Of a DNA stretch of 64,000 bases, positions 1 to 10,652 are shown piece by piece; within the stretch, counting starts at the first letter, position 1, and every line of letters starts with the position of its first letter. Location: the NCBI GenBank assembly GCA_013176395.1, contig JABMLP010000036.1:1-64000 (forward strand). Direction: 5' to 3'. This stretch comes from Venturia oleaginea. Lineage: Eukaryota; Ascomycota; Dothideomycetes; Venturiales; Venturiaceae. Both the position numbers and the translations under genes were made by a program. The notes below the pieces were generated by a model. That model was not told the origin of the DNA. It ran no database searches and worked only from the letters and a program-made list of their open reading frames with translations.

Positions 1-280
1 CTACCATGAGCGCTTTATGCTCAGTCCATCCGGCCGGGAGAGGAGTGGTCATTGTGATTACCGTATTGTTCCTATTCTGGATAGTTAGGACGTGAGATGG
101 AGTCGCAATAATAAAGAACCTCAACGACGTCTTGGCACTCCCGTTTACGCGTTCGGCCTTGCCTGGAGGAGCATCAAAGCTCCCATCGACATCTACCAAC
201 CACAACTCACGGGCATACAATTCCATACAGAACACCAACAACACCCAGACACCCATCTCCAATACTCACAATACACCATC

Positions 281-1208
281 ATGTCGAGGCGATACGATTC
301 ACGGGTACTGCTTCATTCAATACTCGTACCAAACAACAGCACTAACACCAGCCTAGACGACCATCTTCTCCCCCGAAGGCCGTCTCTACCAGGTCGAATA
401 CGCCCTCGAAGCCATCTCCCATGCCGGAACTGCCCTTGGAATCCTAGCCAAAGATGGTATCGTCCTCGCCGCTGAGCGAAAGGTCACAAGCAAGCTATTA
501 GAGCAAGACACATCGGCAGAGAAGCTGTACATACTGAATGAGTACGTTCATTCCTCATGCGCATGTCAGCTATTTCAGTTCGTAACCCATCTAACGCTCA
601 ATGTGACAGCAATATGATCTGCGCCGTAGCAGGTATGACTGCCGATGCCAACATCCTCATAAACTACGCCCGTCAAGCCGCCCAACGTTACCTCCTCACA
701 TACAACGAAGACATCCCTTGCGAACAGCTCGTCCGTCGCCTTTGCGATTTGAAACAAGGATACACACAACACGGTGGTCTGCGACCTTTCGGCGTCTCCT
801 TCATCTACGCCGGATACGATCCTCAACGCCAGTTCCAGCTCTACCAGTCCAATCCTTCCGGTAATTATGGTGGATGGAAAGCGACGTCAGTGGGTGCGAA
901 CAATGCTAGTGCGCAATCGTTGTTGAAGCAGGATTACAAGGAAGAATGTGATTTGAAGGAAGCTTGTGGATTGGCGGTGAAGGTGTTGAGCAAGACGATG
1001 GATTCGACCAAGTTGAGCTCGGAAAAGAGTAAACAAACATTGCCAGATTAATATGAACAATCGCTAACATTGAAAAGTTGAATTCGCAACCGTAGGCAAG
1101 ACCAAGTCTGGCGAGATCTACCACCACTTGTGGGGCGCCGAAGAGATCGATGCTCTGTTGAAGGAGCATGGCCTGGGGAAGCCAGTGGACACCGAGAATG
1201 AGCAGTAG
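281..1208 (+). CDS. PRE9: 20S proteasome subunit alpha type-4 (PSMA4/Pre9 family)
   Basis: Four exons (281-304, 357-541, 610-1028, 1078-1208) joined across GT-AG introns give 252 residues in one frame. The product starts [20 protein letters not shown], the N-terminal signature of alpha subunits, whose tails gate the 20S core. It also carries [14 protein letters not shown] and [16 protein letters not shown] segments (here [11 protein letters not shown]) typical of the alpha-4/Y13 subtype. Alpha subunits are structural: they form the outer rings and do not cleave peptides. Length matches the family (about 250). The first exon is only eight codons, and the start is fixed by the conserved MSRRYDS. 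The first intron has a clear ACTAAC branch site. I see no frame breaks, so the gene looks functional. The subtype is assigned from remembered sequence and could only be confused with another alpha subunit. Confidence 0.95.
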
Positions 1209-1536
1209 AGAAGGATTTTGGTCGAAGGACCCAGATGAGCAGCCACACCCGAGAGGTCTGCTCGCGATGATGAAAGGTGGCAAGTCGAGCTGTACAATAC
1301 CCCAATTGATGGGGAGATGTATTTTGGGAGTTCAATGGAAATGATCAGTGGTATCTAGTCTGGCGCTACAGGAGCATGGCAAATGGCAATAGAAGAAATG
1401 GCATTCATCTAACAGCCTGCTCTGTTCTCCGTGCAGACCAGACCAGACCAGATCGGAATTGACCTGCAGAATTCAACCTCGATGGGACCGGTGAGCATTT
1501 ACTCGTACCAGTTCTTTGCAGATCACAACTTCAGCA
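1209..1536. other. Intergenic, no gene seen
   Basis: This is the 3' flank shared by the proteasome gene and a convergent pseudogene. It holds only short unsupported reading frames and a CAGACCAGACCAGACCAGA microrepeat near 1434-1451. Confidence 0.6.
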
Positions 1537-2005
1537 CTATCTAGCCTCCTTGTCCTCTACGTGAGTAACAAATAGCCCATCAAACGTCCCAAAGCTTTCC
1601 ATCATTTTTCGGAAAAGCTTCTCCCCCAGTTCCTCGTCCCCGTCGCACCATTCAATAACCCTCTCAATGAAAGGCCTCACATCATGCCCTCTCGATTGAG
1701 TACGCGGCCAATCCGAAGCAAACACAACGCCGTCTCCATTTCGCATCCTCAAAAAAGCCCTTGTCAAAGACTCAAAGTCCTCGAAACCCGAGTCGTTGGA
1801 GAAGAGATATGGTGCCGAGGTTTCGACAGAAACGTTGCTATCTTCTATCATACAGCTCAGAGCATCCCGACCTGGTTATTGATTGGCTGCTGGATCCAAT
1901 GGTAAGAGTGAAGGGGAGGCAAAATGTTCCAGTACGATTTTGACATCTTGGAGGTCGGGGAGGAGGGGTTGGATGTGATCAAGTATTGCCATATCAGCAT
2001 ACAAC
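1537..2005 (-). pseudogene. Amidohydrolase-family (metal-dependent hydrolase) gene fragment
   Basis: Read on the minus strand, about 150 codons resemble the C-terminal part of fungal amidohydrolase-2 TIM-barrel enzymes. The recognisable parts are LPDLQDVKIVLEHFASPSL followed by GDGVVFASDWPRTQSRG, which contains the Asp of the metal site (ASDWP). The frame is interrupted by a TAA codon (near 1887) between the residues AANQ and PGRDAL, and the N-terminal half of the barrel, with the metal-binding His pair, is absent upstream. The fragment is therefore truncated and carries a stop that a single C-to-T change would explain. Family assignment rests on motif recognition; the substrate cannot be inferred. 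Confidence 0.6.
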
Positions 2006-2136
2006 CCAATCGACTTCAACGCTCATTCATGCATTTTTCATCATACTAGATGACTTTATATGCTCCGAACGCGTAAGAACTGAGATGAGGTCAACACGGA
2101 GATAAATAGGATACGTAACACATTCAAGAAACACAA

Positions 2137-3077
2137 TCACTCATCAAAGAGCACTAGGCAACGCACCTCGATCAAATGGCGCCTCGGTACTATATGAAGA
2201 GCATTGCCGTCCTCGAAAGCACCATGTGCCATGCCTAGAGTACCCATAGTTCTAGACGTTTCATTGCCATTGCCATTGCCCGCTGAGTAAAAATCGACGA
2301 AGATCAGAGCTTCATCCGGCGCAAGGTTGCTAACGTAGTAGAAGTACAAGTGCGAGGAGTACTTGAGGGCGGTAAAATGTGTTTTGTAGTTGTTGCGAGT
2401 GTAGATGGGCACCGTGTAACAGGAGCGCACGAAGGTAAGATACGTGAATCAACCAGTGCAAGTGGCTACTGTCTCACCACATCGCCAACTGGCCGCCATA
2501 CATTGACGATACCCCACCGTTTGAAAATCCAGCGATCCGCCTCGTTATCCCCAAGCACGCGTCGCAAATTCACTGCGGCGGTCTCGGCGTCGTTATCCAT
2601 ATGTAAGTTTGGAAGTGGCTTCGCCGAGAATTTGTAAGGGTCAAGGAGGTTGGTATCCTGTGCTGGAGTAGGCCATGAACGTACTAAAGCATTGACAGAG
2701 AGAGGAGTAAGAGAAAAGTCTAATGATACCTTGTCGATCCGCCGATGATGAAGGTTAAATGTGATTGAAGTCACTGCACCGGTCTTTTCCTTGACCATCT
2801 GAGCGCACTCCTCAAAATACTGCTCGCCGACAAAGGCCTCGGCTGCGAGCAACTTGTCCCCGGACAGCACCGAAGGAGCATACACCCACTCAACACCCTC
2901 GGAAGCCAGCGTCGTTGGTGGTTCGAAGCAGCGGAAATCTGCTTTGTGGGAGTGTTCAATGGATCTTGTCATGGTCTGCCCCTTGGGACTCGATATGAGA
3001 TAGCATTTCATGAGCTTCTTAACGTTTCCTATGAACACATTAGATACCAAGGCTGATGATGAGTTCAAAGATAACAA
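2137..3077 (-). pseudogene. GA4-desaturase / AsaB-CmcJ-like oxidoreductase, broken
   Basis: The minus strand encodes a protein resembling the fungal GA4 desaturase/AsaB family of putative hydroxylases of secondary metabolism. Recognisable parts in order are AAVNLRRVLGDNEADRW, IVNVWRPVGDVV, then YYVSNLAPDEALIFVDFYSA and a C-terminal IEVRCLVLFDE. The two parts lie in different frames. After DVVRQ comes an in-frame TAG where relatives tend to have Trp, and about 30 bases later one base is missing before the second segment (2137-2430). No plausible intron bridges both lesions. It sits tail-to-tail... more exactly downstream of, and on the same strand as, the broken amidohydrolase at 1537-2005, so the two may be remnants of one metabolic locus. 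Family call is good; the biochemical role is unknown. Confidence 0.65.
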
Positions 3078-3397
3078 TGGCTATGCTGAATGGATGTTAA
3101 CGCACTCATTCTCCCTTCCAATCTAGAAGGTTTGGAGTGAATGGATTGTCACCAAACCCAAGTGGTTGTGGTTTGGGGTGATGTTTGATGATGTTTTTGT
3201 TTTGTGGAAAAGCTCCGGGTCCAACCGAATATAGTACGTTCCTAGCGGGGCAATATAAAGAGCACAGAGCCTCCTACTTGTGACGGTGATACTCGAGAAC
3301 AACAATAACAACAACACAGCTTCACGGCCAATACATCTGTATAAATACCCATACCACTTGTACTATTCTTGTATGACATTTCACACCCATTACTACC
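3078..3397. other. Divergent intergenic region upstream of the RGG protein
   Basis: About 320 bp separate the broken AsaB-like gene (minus) from the RGG-rich gene (plus). A CAACAATAACAACAACA run at about 3298-3316 and a TATAAATA at 3339-3346 lie upstream of the ATG at 3398; the latter could be a TATA-like element. No gene is seen. Confidence 0.45.
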
Positions 3398-4744
3398 ATG
3401 GAGACGTCAAGATGGGCAACCCCTGCCCCAGCAGAGCCATCCCCGGTTCAAGCAGCCGTGCCAGTACAAGAGGAACCCACTCCGCAGTACGAGAATACCA
3501 TGCTAGAAACCCCATCATACGACCTATCTTTGGACGAATTTGCCCAGACTCGCCCGCCGGATGACCTATTCGACGACGACTTCACGCCTCTCGAAAACTC
3601 AGAGCCGATACCCGACCCCGCGCCCTCGATTCCAGAACCCACCTTCACGCGAGAACCACCACGAGGGCCTAGGAATCCAGGTGGACGAGGCAGGGGGAGA
3701 GGTGGGAACAATCAACACAACCATGGGCAGAATCATACTGCACCGCATGGCAATGCACCAGCACCAGCAGCTTCAACCGCCCCTCCAGCGGCCCCAACTA
3801 AGGACCAAAATGCCAAGAGCGACTCTGCACCACCCGAGATAGATTCTTCCAATCCTGCAGCCCAGACCGCAGAATCAGCAGCATTAAAACCAACAGCAGT
3901 CCGAGGCGATCGCTCTGCAACAGGCGGCACGAAAAAGGCCAAACTCACCGAGACAGAATTAAACGAAAAACTCGCTGCAATGTCTCTCAAGAACAAGGAA
4001 CTCCAGCTCGCGCACGAACGTTCACAAAAGGACCAAGAGGTCTTTGAGGCTCGGGAAGCAATCGCGGCGCAAAAGCGAAAGGAAGAGAGAGTGAATAGGA
4101 CACAAATGATGGGTGAGCGCGAAAAGAACCGACAGAGAAAGCTCCAGGTCATGGGTGGAAGAGAATGGGATATGGAGAAGAATGAAGAGGATTTCAAAGA
4201 TGAGAGCCGAAAGTCGAGGAGAGGCGCGCATGGAGGTGTCACAGGTGGTATTGCACTAAGTTTGGCATCGAGTCGATATGCTCAAGAAACTCCTGTCGAT
4301 GAGAGTTTGGACGGCTATCATGGTTCTGACCGTGGTGGACGTGGCGATCGAGGACGTGGCAGGGGAAGAGGCAGAGGACGTGGTGATAGGGGTGGACGCG
4401 GAGGACGAGAAAATAGACAAGCGCAAGAACGACCGCAGCAAGTTCAAGCACCGCTGAAACCGTCGGATTTCCCTGAACTACCAGCCAATTTAAAGCCCAA
4501 GTCAGCCGAACCGACGGTTAAACCACCAGCCCAGCTTTCCTTCCCTAAGAAGCCAACAGCTGAAAAGAAAACCGAGGTCGATTCTAAAGATACACCCGAG
4601 ACGCTAAAAGAGAGCGCAAAAGAGACACCCCAAGACGCAGCAGGACGACCGAAGGTCATCACACAACAAAGTTTCGGCTTCAGCACGACAGACAAGAGGA
4701 GTTGGGCGGATCAGGTCGACGAGGGGGTTACTAGTCCAACCTGA
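3398..4744 (+). CDS. RGG-repeat, low-complexity putative RNA-binding protein
   Basis: This is a single-exon 448-residue frame. The N-terminal 100 residues are acidic and Pro-rich, and an RGRGRGG cluster lies near residue 98. A charged, probably coiled-coil segment spans about 175-285 (KNKELQLAHERSQKDQEVF and onward). A dense GRGDRGRGRGRGRGRG tract follows near 312-335, and the C-terminus is Lys/Pro/Thr-rich, ending RSWADQVDEG. RGG tracts bind RNA and are usual substrates of arginine methyltransferases, so a role in mRNP biology is plausible; that part is inference from composition. The start at 3398 has a favourable ACCATGG context. Proteins of this layout are common in ascomycetes, but I cannot name a specific orthologue. 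No transmembrane or signal segment is seen. Confidence 0.75.
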   Translation: METSRWATPAPAEPSPVQAAVPVQEEPTPQYENTMLETPSYDLSLDEFAQTRPPDDLFDDDFTPLENSEPIPDPAPSIPEPTFTREPPRGPRNPGGRGRGRGGNNQHNHGQNHTAPHGNAPAPAASTAPPAAPTKDQNAKSDSAPPEIDSSNPAAQTAESAALKPTAVRGDRSATGGTKKAKLTETELNEKLAAMSLKNKELQLAHERSQKDQEVFEAREAIAAQKRKEERVNRTQMMGEREKNRQRKLQVMGGREWDMEKNEEDFKDESRKSRRGAHGGVTGGIALSLASSRYAQETPVDESLDGYHGSDRGGRGDRGRGRGRGRGRGDRGGRGGRENRQAQERPQQVQAPLKPSDFPELPANLKPKSAEPTVKPPAQLSFPKKPTAEKKTEVDSKDTPETLKESAKETPQDAAGRPKVITQQSFGFSTTDKRSWADQVDEGVTSPT

Positions 4745-6415
4745 ACTCAGTTTTGATGTACTATTTTGTATTACATGAGGAAGCAGGGTTCTTCATCACC
4801 CCCTGTTTGCAATTGGACACTTCTTGCAGACTCGCTGCTGAAGCTTACCTATGCTAAGAGGTGAGGTCAAAAAAGCGTACGTTGTCATGGTAGCGTTGGT
4901 ATTGGATTGGATTGGATTGGGTGTGATACCCTTGAACATTGGTATGCTTGCTTGGGTAGTCTCTCGTGGACAAAAAAAGAATTGGAAGACCTTGGCCGTT
5001 TCGCCGTGAGTGATGTGAGTGATGTGAGTGATGTGCGCTACTGTTTCGCGCGTGTATGATCTTTAAGGAGACAGAAACAGTAAAAGATTTACAGGTTCGA
5101 CGTGATATCGCTGTCTCTCTGTCGATTCGTGTCCAATGCTTACTTCGGTGTGATCAATACCTTACATTGTGATGGATGATGCTGCATTTCTGGAAATTTT
5201 GGATCCATGATTCTGTTAGACACTATCTTATCGATGTTGATCTTGAACCATGAGGTTCGCCTTGGAGTGTGTTGATTATTAACGGGTATGAATAACGAGG
5301 TGACAGGGTAGGTATGGTATGGTATGATTTTGTACACTTCAAGAATACCGACTCCTTATATCGACCACACCTTTATAAGTCCTGACTTCTTGATTGGCCC
5401 CTTTTCTCTTCCTATAGATCTCTCGCATTCATGCGTCTCCTTGGGGTCTTCGTTTCTCAAGGGCGAAGTATCTTCTTTTCTTGTCTAGGTAACTTGATCT
5501 GCTGAAATTCGATGTTGAATTTGTGGATGGGGATGACGGCGGTGGGATGATGGTGTATATTAATCACTATTGCCGTCTATTCAGATTCTTTATATCTTTG
5601 GGTTTTATCATGTTATTATTACTAATAGTACTTGAACGAGACTTGATTAGGGCTAGAAGTACTAACTTTGAGGAAGTCTGTGGTCGAGGTGAAAATACTT
5701 AGAATAGGTTCTTAGGTCGAGAAGGCTATATTTCTTCTCTAAGTACCCATCCTTTGTTATAGAGAAAGAGAATATCGACTGGTGGCAGTGTTGATTTAGG
5801 GGTATAGTTTTCGGCTGCAAGGAAAGTATAAACGGGACGATAAGAATATCGCGACGGGCGATTTATCGCTATCTATAGATGGTTTCGAATTTGTTTACAA
5901 GTATAAACTTCGTTCTCTTTTATTCCTTCTATCTTTATAAGTTATTGATGTAGAGGAAGAGGTAGGTGTTCGGAGTATTTAAGTAATTCAAGACGAGAGC
6001 TTCTCTCCGCAATCTCTTCGGCGAAACTATTTGATGGAGAGAGGAAAAAGAGGATTAGGAGAGAGAGATGTTTTTATAGGATCCTCGGTCGACAAGGAAG
6101 GAAAGGGCTTGATGACTGGATAGTGGTTGAATCGTGAGAGAAGCTAACCCTCGATCGATTTTTGTCAATGACGCTGAATCTAAACGGGAATTTCAGTTTG
6201 TATTTATCCCATCACAGGAGATGGATGTCGCTTGAGGATGTGAAGATTGCAATGGAAAAGAAGTGCATGTTTTTTCAACATAGTTTTGTGTTCAAAGATT
6301 TCCCAACCCAAGATCGCGACCAAAAAGCCAGTGATCTTATCCCAGTGGCAACCAAGGAAGTCATCTTTTCTTTCCCGCCTGGTATGTAGCCAAGTCCTCA
6401 TTCTAGCCACCAGAT
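4745..6415. other. 1.7-kb intergenic region with small simple repeats
   Basis: No coding frame here is convincing. A GATTG pentamer run lies at about 4903-4919, a GTGAGTGAT run at about 5006-5033, and the 5480-6100 stretch is visibly A+T-richer than its neighbours. This could be 3' UTR plus spacer or decayed repeat DNA. No transposon hallmark was recognised. Confidence 0.5.
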
Positions 6416-6802
6416 CTACTTCGTCGCATCCTCAGCAAATCTCTGGATATCACTCTCCTCCTTCCCATGCTTCGCATCTCTCTGATGTCCCTTGGCAGCA
6501 GGCTGATTGGCCCCCTGATGCAACCTCTTGCTCTCAATGCTTGCTGGTAGTTGGTCTCCTGTTCCTGAAATTACCTCGCCTGTAGCACCGATATCCCTTG
6601 TTCCGCGAGAAATATCAATGGGGTTGTCTGCAGCCGATTGCAGGTTTGGATCGCCGAGGCCCTGGTTGTTTGTTTCGTCCACTTGGTCGGGGCGAGGGAC
6701 GGAGGGGATGAGGTTCAATTTCCCGGCGTCGTTGGGAATCTTGGTGCCGTCTTTGGCCATGTCGAAGAGGTCTCCGCCTTTGTGTGCATCTTCGGAAGAC
6801 AT
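6416..6802 (-). CDS. Small hydrophilic protein of unknown function
   Basis: This 128-residue frame, MSSEDAHKGGDLFDMAKDG to RFAEDATK, is rich in Gly, Asp, Asn, Lys and Gln and has almost no hydrophobic stretches, no cysteine and no signal peptide. It is predicted disordered by eye. Composition resembles stress-related hydrophilic (LEA/hydrophilin-like) fungal proteins, but no repeat or family motif is visible, so no function is assigned. No intron is needed. The ATG at 6802 is preceded (sense strand) by an A-rich leader, ACAATTAAA-ATG, reasonable for fungi. It could be a chance frame, but its even composition and full-length reading favour a real gene. Confidence 0.55.
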   Translation of the reverse strand: MSSEDAHKGGDLFDMAKDGTKIPNDAGKLNLIPSVPRPDQVDETNNQGLGDPNLQSAADNPIDISRGTRDIGATGEVISGTGDQLPASIESKRLHQGANQPAAKGHQRDAKHGKEESDIQRFAEDATK

Positions 6803-7638
6803 TTTAATTGTGTGGTGTTTTGAGGGATTGTAGTTGAATGTAGAAGTGAAGGTTTGGGTGATTCTTCCTTTGGACGTGAGATATATTGTCGTGGAGAAGG
6901 CAGTCTGGAACGTGTTCTGTCAACCCGACTTGGAAGAGTATGTATTGACATCAATTGGACGTCATTAGAGAGATGTTATGACAATGGTGGAGCAGCGAGG
7001 GGACGACGTGACGACATTCCCACTGAACTTCCTATAGTAGTTCAGGGTTCGCAAACCGTGATGGGGGAAATGGTTAGCTATTCTTTACATGTCCTCTACG
7101 TCCCTGAAGAAAGAATAGATGGCATGATAAACAAGTGGTAGAAAAATGGGGTGAATGTCGTGGAGAGTAATGGAATCGACACTTCCTCTCATGGCTTGGC
7201 TTCTGTTCCATATTCATCTGGACCAATGGCATAGTGAGAAGAAGAGAGAAGGCTGAAACGCAGATCCTCAGCAGCGCGTCTATTGGACGTCGGAAGGCGA
7301 TTTTGGCCGATATGATATGCCATTCGAGGCAGTGTCGATCCTACGCCGTCTGCGAGGAGAGGCCGCCCCCGGTGAGGAATTTTGAGCAAGGCTGGGTCTA
7401 TCCAAATCTTCCGTGCAGACTCGGGACTATACATGCTCGTCTATATATTGTATTGGAGTTGTTGATGCAGGTACATGGGAATATGGTTCGCCCGAAGCGA
7501 AGCGGAAGGGAGGGCAAGTAGAGGGGTTGTGATTAGCTTGAGACGTTCATGACATATTATAATCACGCCTTTCATGCCATAAACAATACCACCAAATACA
7601 CAAGCTCCCCCTATATACCCTGACAAAATTGATACACC
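6803..7638. other. Intergenic, no supported gene
   Basis: This stretch separates the divergent hydrophilic-protein and BSD genes. The short frames on both strands have no recognisable content. A TATA-like TATATACCCTG at about 7611 precedes the BSD start. Confidence 0.45.
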
Positions 7639-9046
7639 ATGGACACTGCCTATGAACATCTCCAAGAGACGCTCGCTGCCGAGGAAGCGGAGCCCAAGGA
7701 CGACCAAACACCACAACCCAGCCTCAACGCTGAGTTCCAGGATGCTTACAAAGCCTTTTCGAGCAGTCCTTGGGGATCAAGACTGGGAGGTTTATGGGGC
7801 ACTGTTAAGAAGCAGGTATGGTACAGCTGTATCGCGAGACAGTCCGGATGTATTTGCATGTGCTCACACGACTAAGGGTGGACATTACTATGAGGAAGCT
7901 CAAAAGGAGTACACTGTCGCCAGCACTACTGCGTCGAAAGGCATCAACGAGCTTCTTACACGTACGCGCGGTATATCTCTATCCCAACCAAATCCCGAAC
8001 CAACATCTACATCAGAGGGTGCAGACAAAACCGAGGACACCACAGCTGAGGCCTCAAGCTCCAAGGAACCCCCACATCCCGATCGACCTGAAAGCCTCCC
8101 ACAAGACATTGTAAAGAAGCAACTGGAATGGTGGCAAGATTTCGAGCTGAGGCAGCAAATCGACTCAAGGACATCCAGAAGGCAGAAGATGCGGCAGATG
8201 AGGCACTCCTTAAGTTTGGCACGAATATCACAAACTTCCTGAAGATGCCGTACAAATCGCTCCTCCATCAGAAGAAGAGGTGGATAGTGGCAATTCGGAG
8301 GTTCTATTTGCAAGCAAGGACGCCGAGGGAAAGCGAGTTATACACACCACACGATTCGATGCGCAATTACACGTTATACACTGCAGCCTGGATAGCTTTA
8401 TGAAGATCCGGCAAGCTCGGAGTACGAACCTTGGGCAAAGGAGTTCAACGTGGAGAAGCATACTGAAGATGTCGCGAAGCACTTGGAGCAGTACGATGAA
8501 TTGAGACGTGCCATAGAGGAACTTGTCCCGGAGAAAGTTGAATACAGTCTATTCTGGACCTCGATACTACTTCCTGAGACACATCATTGAGTCGGAGGAG
8601 AAGAGGCGGAAAGATTTACTCAAAGGTCAGCCCTTCTCATCAGCAAGCGAATTCAGCTAACATGCCACAGGTGCAGCATCAAAACACGAAGAAGAAGTCG
8701 CATGGGATGAAGACTCTGAAGAAGAAGAAGCAGAATCTGAAGACGAAGAGTCCGAAAGAGAGGACTCTGATGAAGAAGATTCCGACGACGAAGAGTCTGC
8801 CACACCAAAGAATATTACAGGCTCGACCACCACGCTTAAGAAACCCCAGCAAGCGCCACAACCCGCCAAAAAGAAGGATGAAGACAGTGCAACCCTGAAG
8901 CCTGAACAAGAAGGTCACAAGACCTCAATTCGACTGCTGGTAGCGATGTATCCTACGATATTGTCAGTGGAGCCTCGAGTCGTACACCAGGTAGCCCGAG
9001 GGAAGCTGTAAAGGAAGAGGAAAGCGACGAGGAGGACTGGGAGTAG
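7639..9046 (+). pseudogene. BSD-domain protein gene with five single-base frame breaks
   Basis: Exons 7639-7815, 7877-8625 and 8671-9046 fit canonical introns. Followed across frames they give a protein of about 430 residues: an N-terminal conserved MDTAYEHLQETLAAEE...SRLGGLWGTVKKQ, a helical region ([20 protein letters not shown]), a BSD domain (VPEKVEYSLFW then RYYFLRHIIESEEKRR with the signature Phe-Trp), a Glu/Asp-rich tail and a terminal SDEEDWE. BSD domains occur in TFIIH p62 and in synapse-associated-type proteins; the role of the fungal form is unclear. The frame is lost at about 8114-8118, 8242-8244, 8402-8405 and 8928 (one base short each) and at about 8560 (one base extra). Three losses occur where AAGGA is expected and AAGA is read. 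No other stop or missense decay is evident, so either a very young pseudogene or sequence errors are likely. Confidence 0.75.
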
Positions 9047-9366
9047 ACTTTCGCGTGCATGTGATGAGCATTCTTATTGGCGTTCTGCCGTCGGCAAATC
9101 GTTGCGTTTGCCCTGCTGTTGTATCTGTGGGTGTATTGTGCTTTTGGATTTTCCCCAGGCTAATACCATTTTAATCCTTTGAAGTAGCACTAGATCTATT
9201 GAATGGAGTCCTCCCACCTTGGAATTGCACGACTTTTTCGTTTCTAGTGAGTAGTTTTTTGATTATGACGTTCTCTCTCATATATATACCAGAGAGAGAT
9301 AAATGGCGAGAAACAGGTTGAGAGGGTGTATGTCTTTGTCCAGTTTGCTCATCAGATATCGCGACA
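9047..9366. other. Intergenic, 3' flank of the BSD gene
   Basis: Nothing coding is recognised here. There is a short CTCTCTCATATATATACCAGAGAGAG imperfect palindrome near 9273-9299, possibly a hairpin. Confidence 0.4.
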
Positions 9367-10652
9367 TCAGGACAATAACATCCAAGACCTCCCATCATGA
9401 TCAAACAACCCCGTCCACCATCCCCCCTCCTCCCCAAAATCAACCAACCCCCGCTCCCGCCGCCCCCTCACAACTTGCCCCCCACAAAACACCCACTCCC
9501 CCACACAAGACGTATGCATATCCCTCCCCCTCCCCCTCGCAACGTCCAAATCCTCACCATAAAAATCATGATAATCAGGCCCGTCATCGTACCTCACCTG
9601 AAACACCACATTTCGCACACTCTGCACCAACAGCTCTAGAGGAGTTTTGGTAAATATACGTGGTAATTTCGTGCCTGTGAAGTAGTTTTGATGGCCCCAT
9701 TCACGGTGTTTTTGTTTGTTGTGGAGTTTTATTTGGATTTGGGGAGGGTGGGGTTGTGAGGGCGAGGGAGTGGAGACCGGATGGCCAAATTATTGTTTCT
9801 CGTTTTCTCTGCTCGGGGAACGGATTTGGAGGGTTTTCAGGGTTTGGGCGGTGATGGGTGTGTCGATAATATCTAGTGTTTTTAGAGGGGCATGTAGGTG
9901 GTGTCTTTCTTTGATCTGCGGTTGGGTTGGGGCTGGAATAAGTCACGGCGTCGCCCGCGGATGTGGAGGGATGTTAGGGATGGGCTTTTTGAGAGGATGA
10001 AGTCGATTAGGGGGATGTATTTGATAGGGGGCGGTTGGGGATGTAGAGGTCGCCCCAATCCCACATGATTTGTGCAGGTGGGTGAGGAGGCCGTGGTTGG
10101 CAAACCGGGCAAATAGATTGCGTAGAAGAGTTACGTTTTAGGTCGAGTATCTTGTTGGGGCCATTCGTGTTGCTAGAATGCCTACTAATGAACGGAGTTG
10201 TTTTTGGGGGCTTTGGACGGCTGCTAGTGCTGAGCGGAGGGTACGGAAGTTGTTGGCATGATATTGAGTATCGTGATCGCGTCCTGGGACGATGGTTTGA
10301 ACTCCGAGATGGGGGTTAAGATCCAAGTTCTTGATGGCTTCACATTCCGCCCTCATTTCCTCCAAGACACCTACGCTGCGTTTGTTATGTCTACATTCCC
10401 GTCCTTCACAGCTGGTGGTCCTGAAATCCTCAGCTCCTGGAATTCAGGCAGGTTCTTCATGACCGGGGCGAGTTGTTGGGTATCCTCCCTTCGACTCCAG
10501 TTTCGCATTTGGTGTTGGTAGCAGTCAACAACGTAAGTATCCACTATATCCTCAAAGACATTCCGCTCCAGCAAAGCGGCGAGCCGTAATACGGCGAGTA
10601 GCCTGTGGACATCGGGCCTCCTTAGACGAAACTCCCAAGTGAATAATTGCAT
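9367..10652 (-). pseudogene. Decayed F-box/LRR-like fungal gene (tentative)
   Basis: Minus-strand segments in several frames look like pieces of one protein. They include LLAVLRLAALLERN and VVDCYQHQMRNW (about 10371-10652), LRAECEAIKNLDLNPHLG (about 10290-10365), SKSPSLTSLHIRG (about 9960-10000) and ELLVQSVRNVVFQVRYDDG with DFYGEDLDVARGRGRDM (about 9440-9630). The order and style, with hydrophobic LxxLxI repeats, fit the large ascomycete F-box-like families. Frame changes and stops prevent one reading frame, and the N-terminal F-box itself was not found. I infer a pseudogene or a gene with sequence errors; coordinates are approximate and the family call is weak. Confidence 0.35.

Noticed and set aside
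7189..7434. 81-codon minus-strand frame
   Set aside because: No motif, irregular composition, and overlapping frames of similar length on the other strand.
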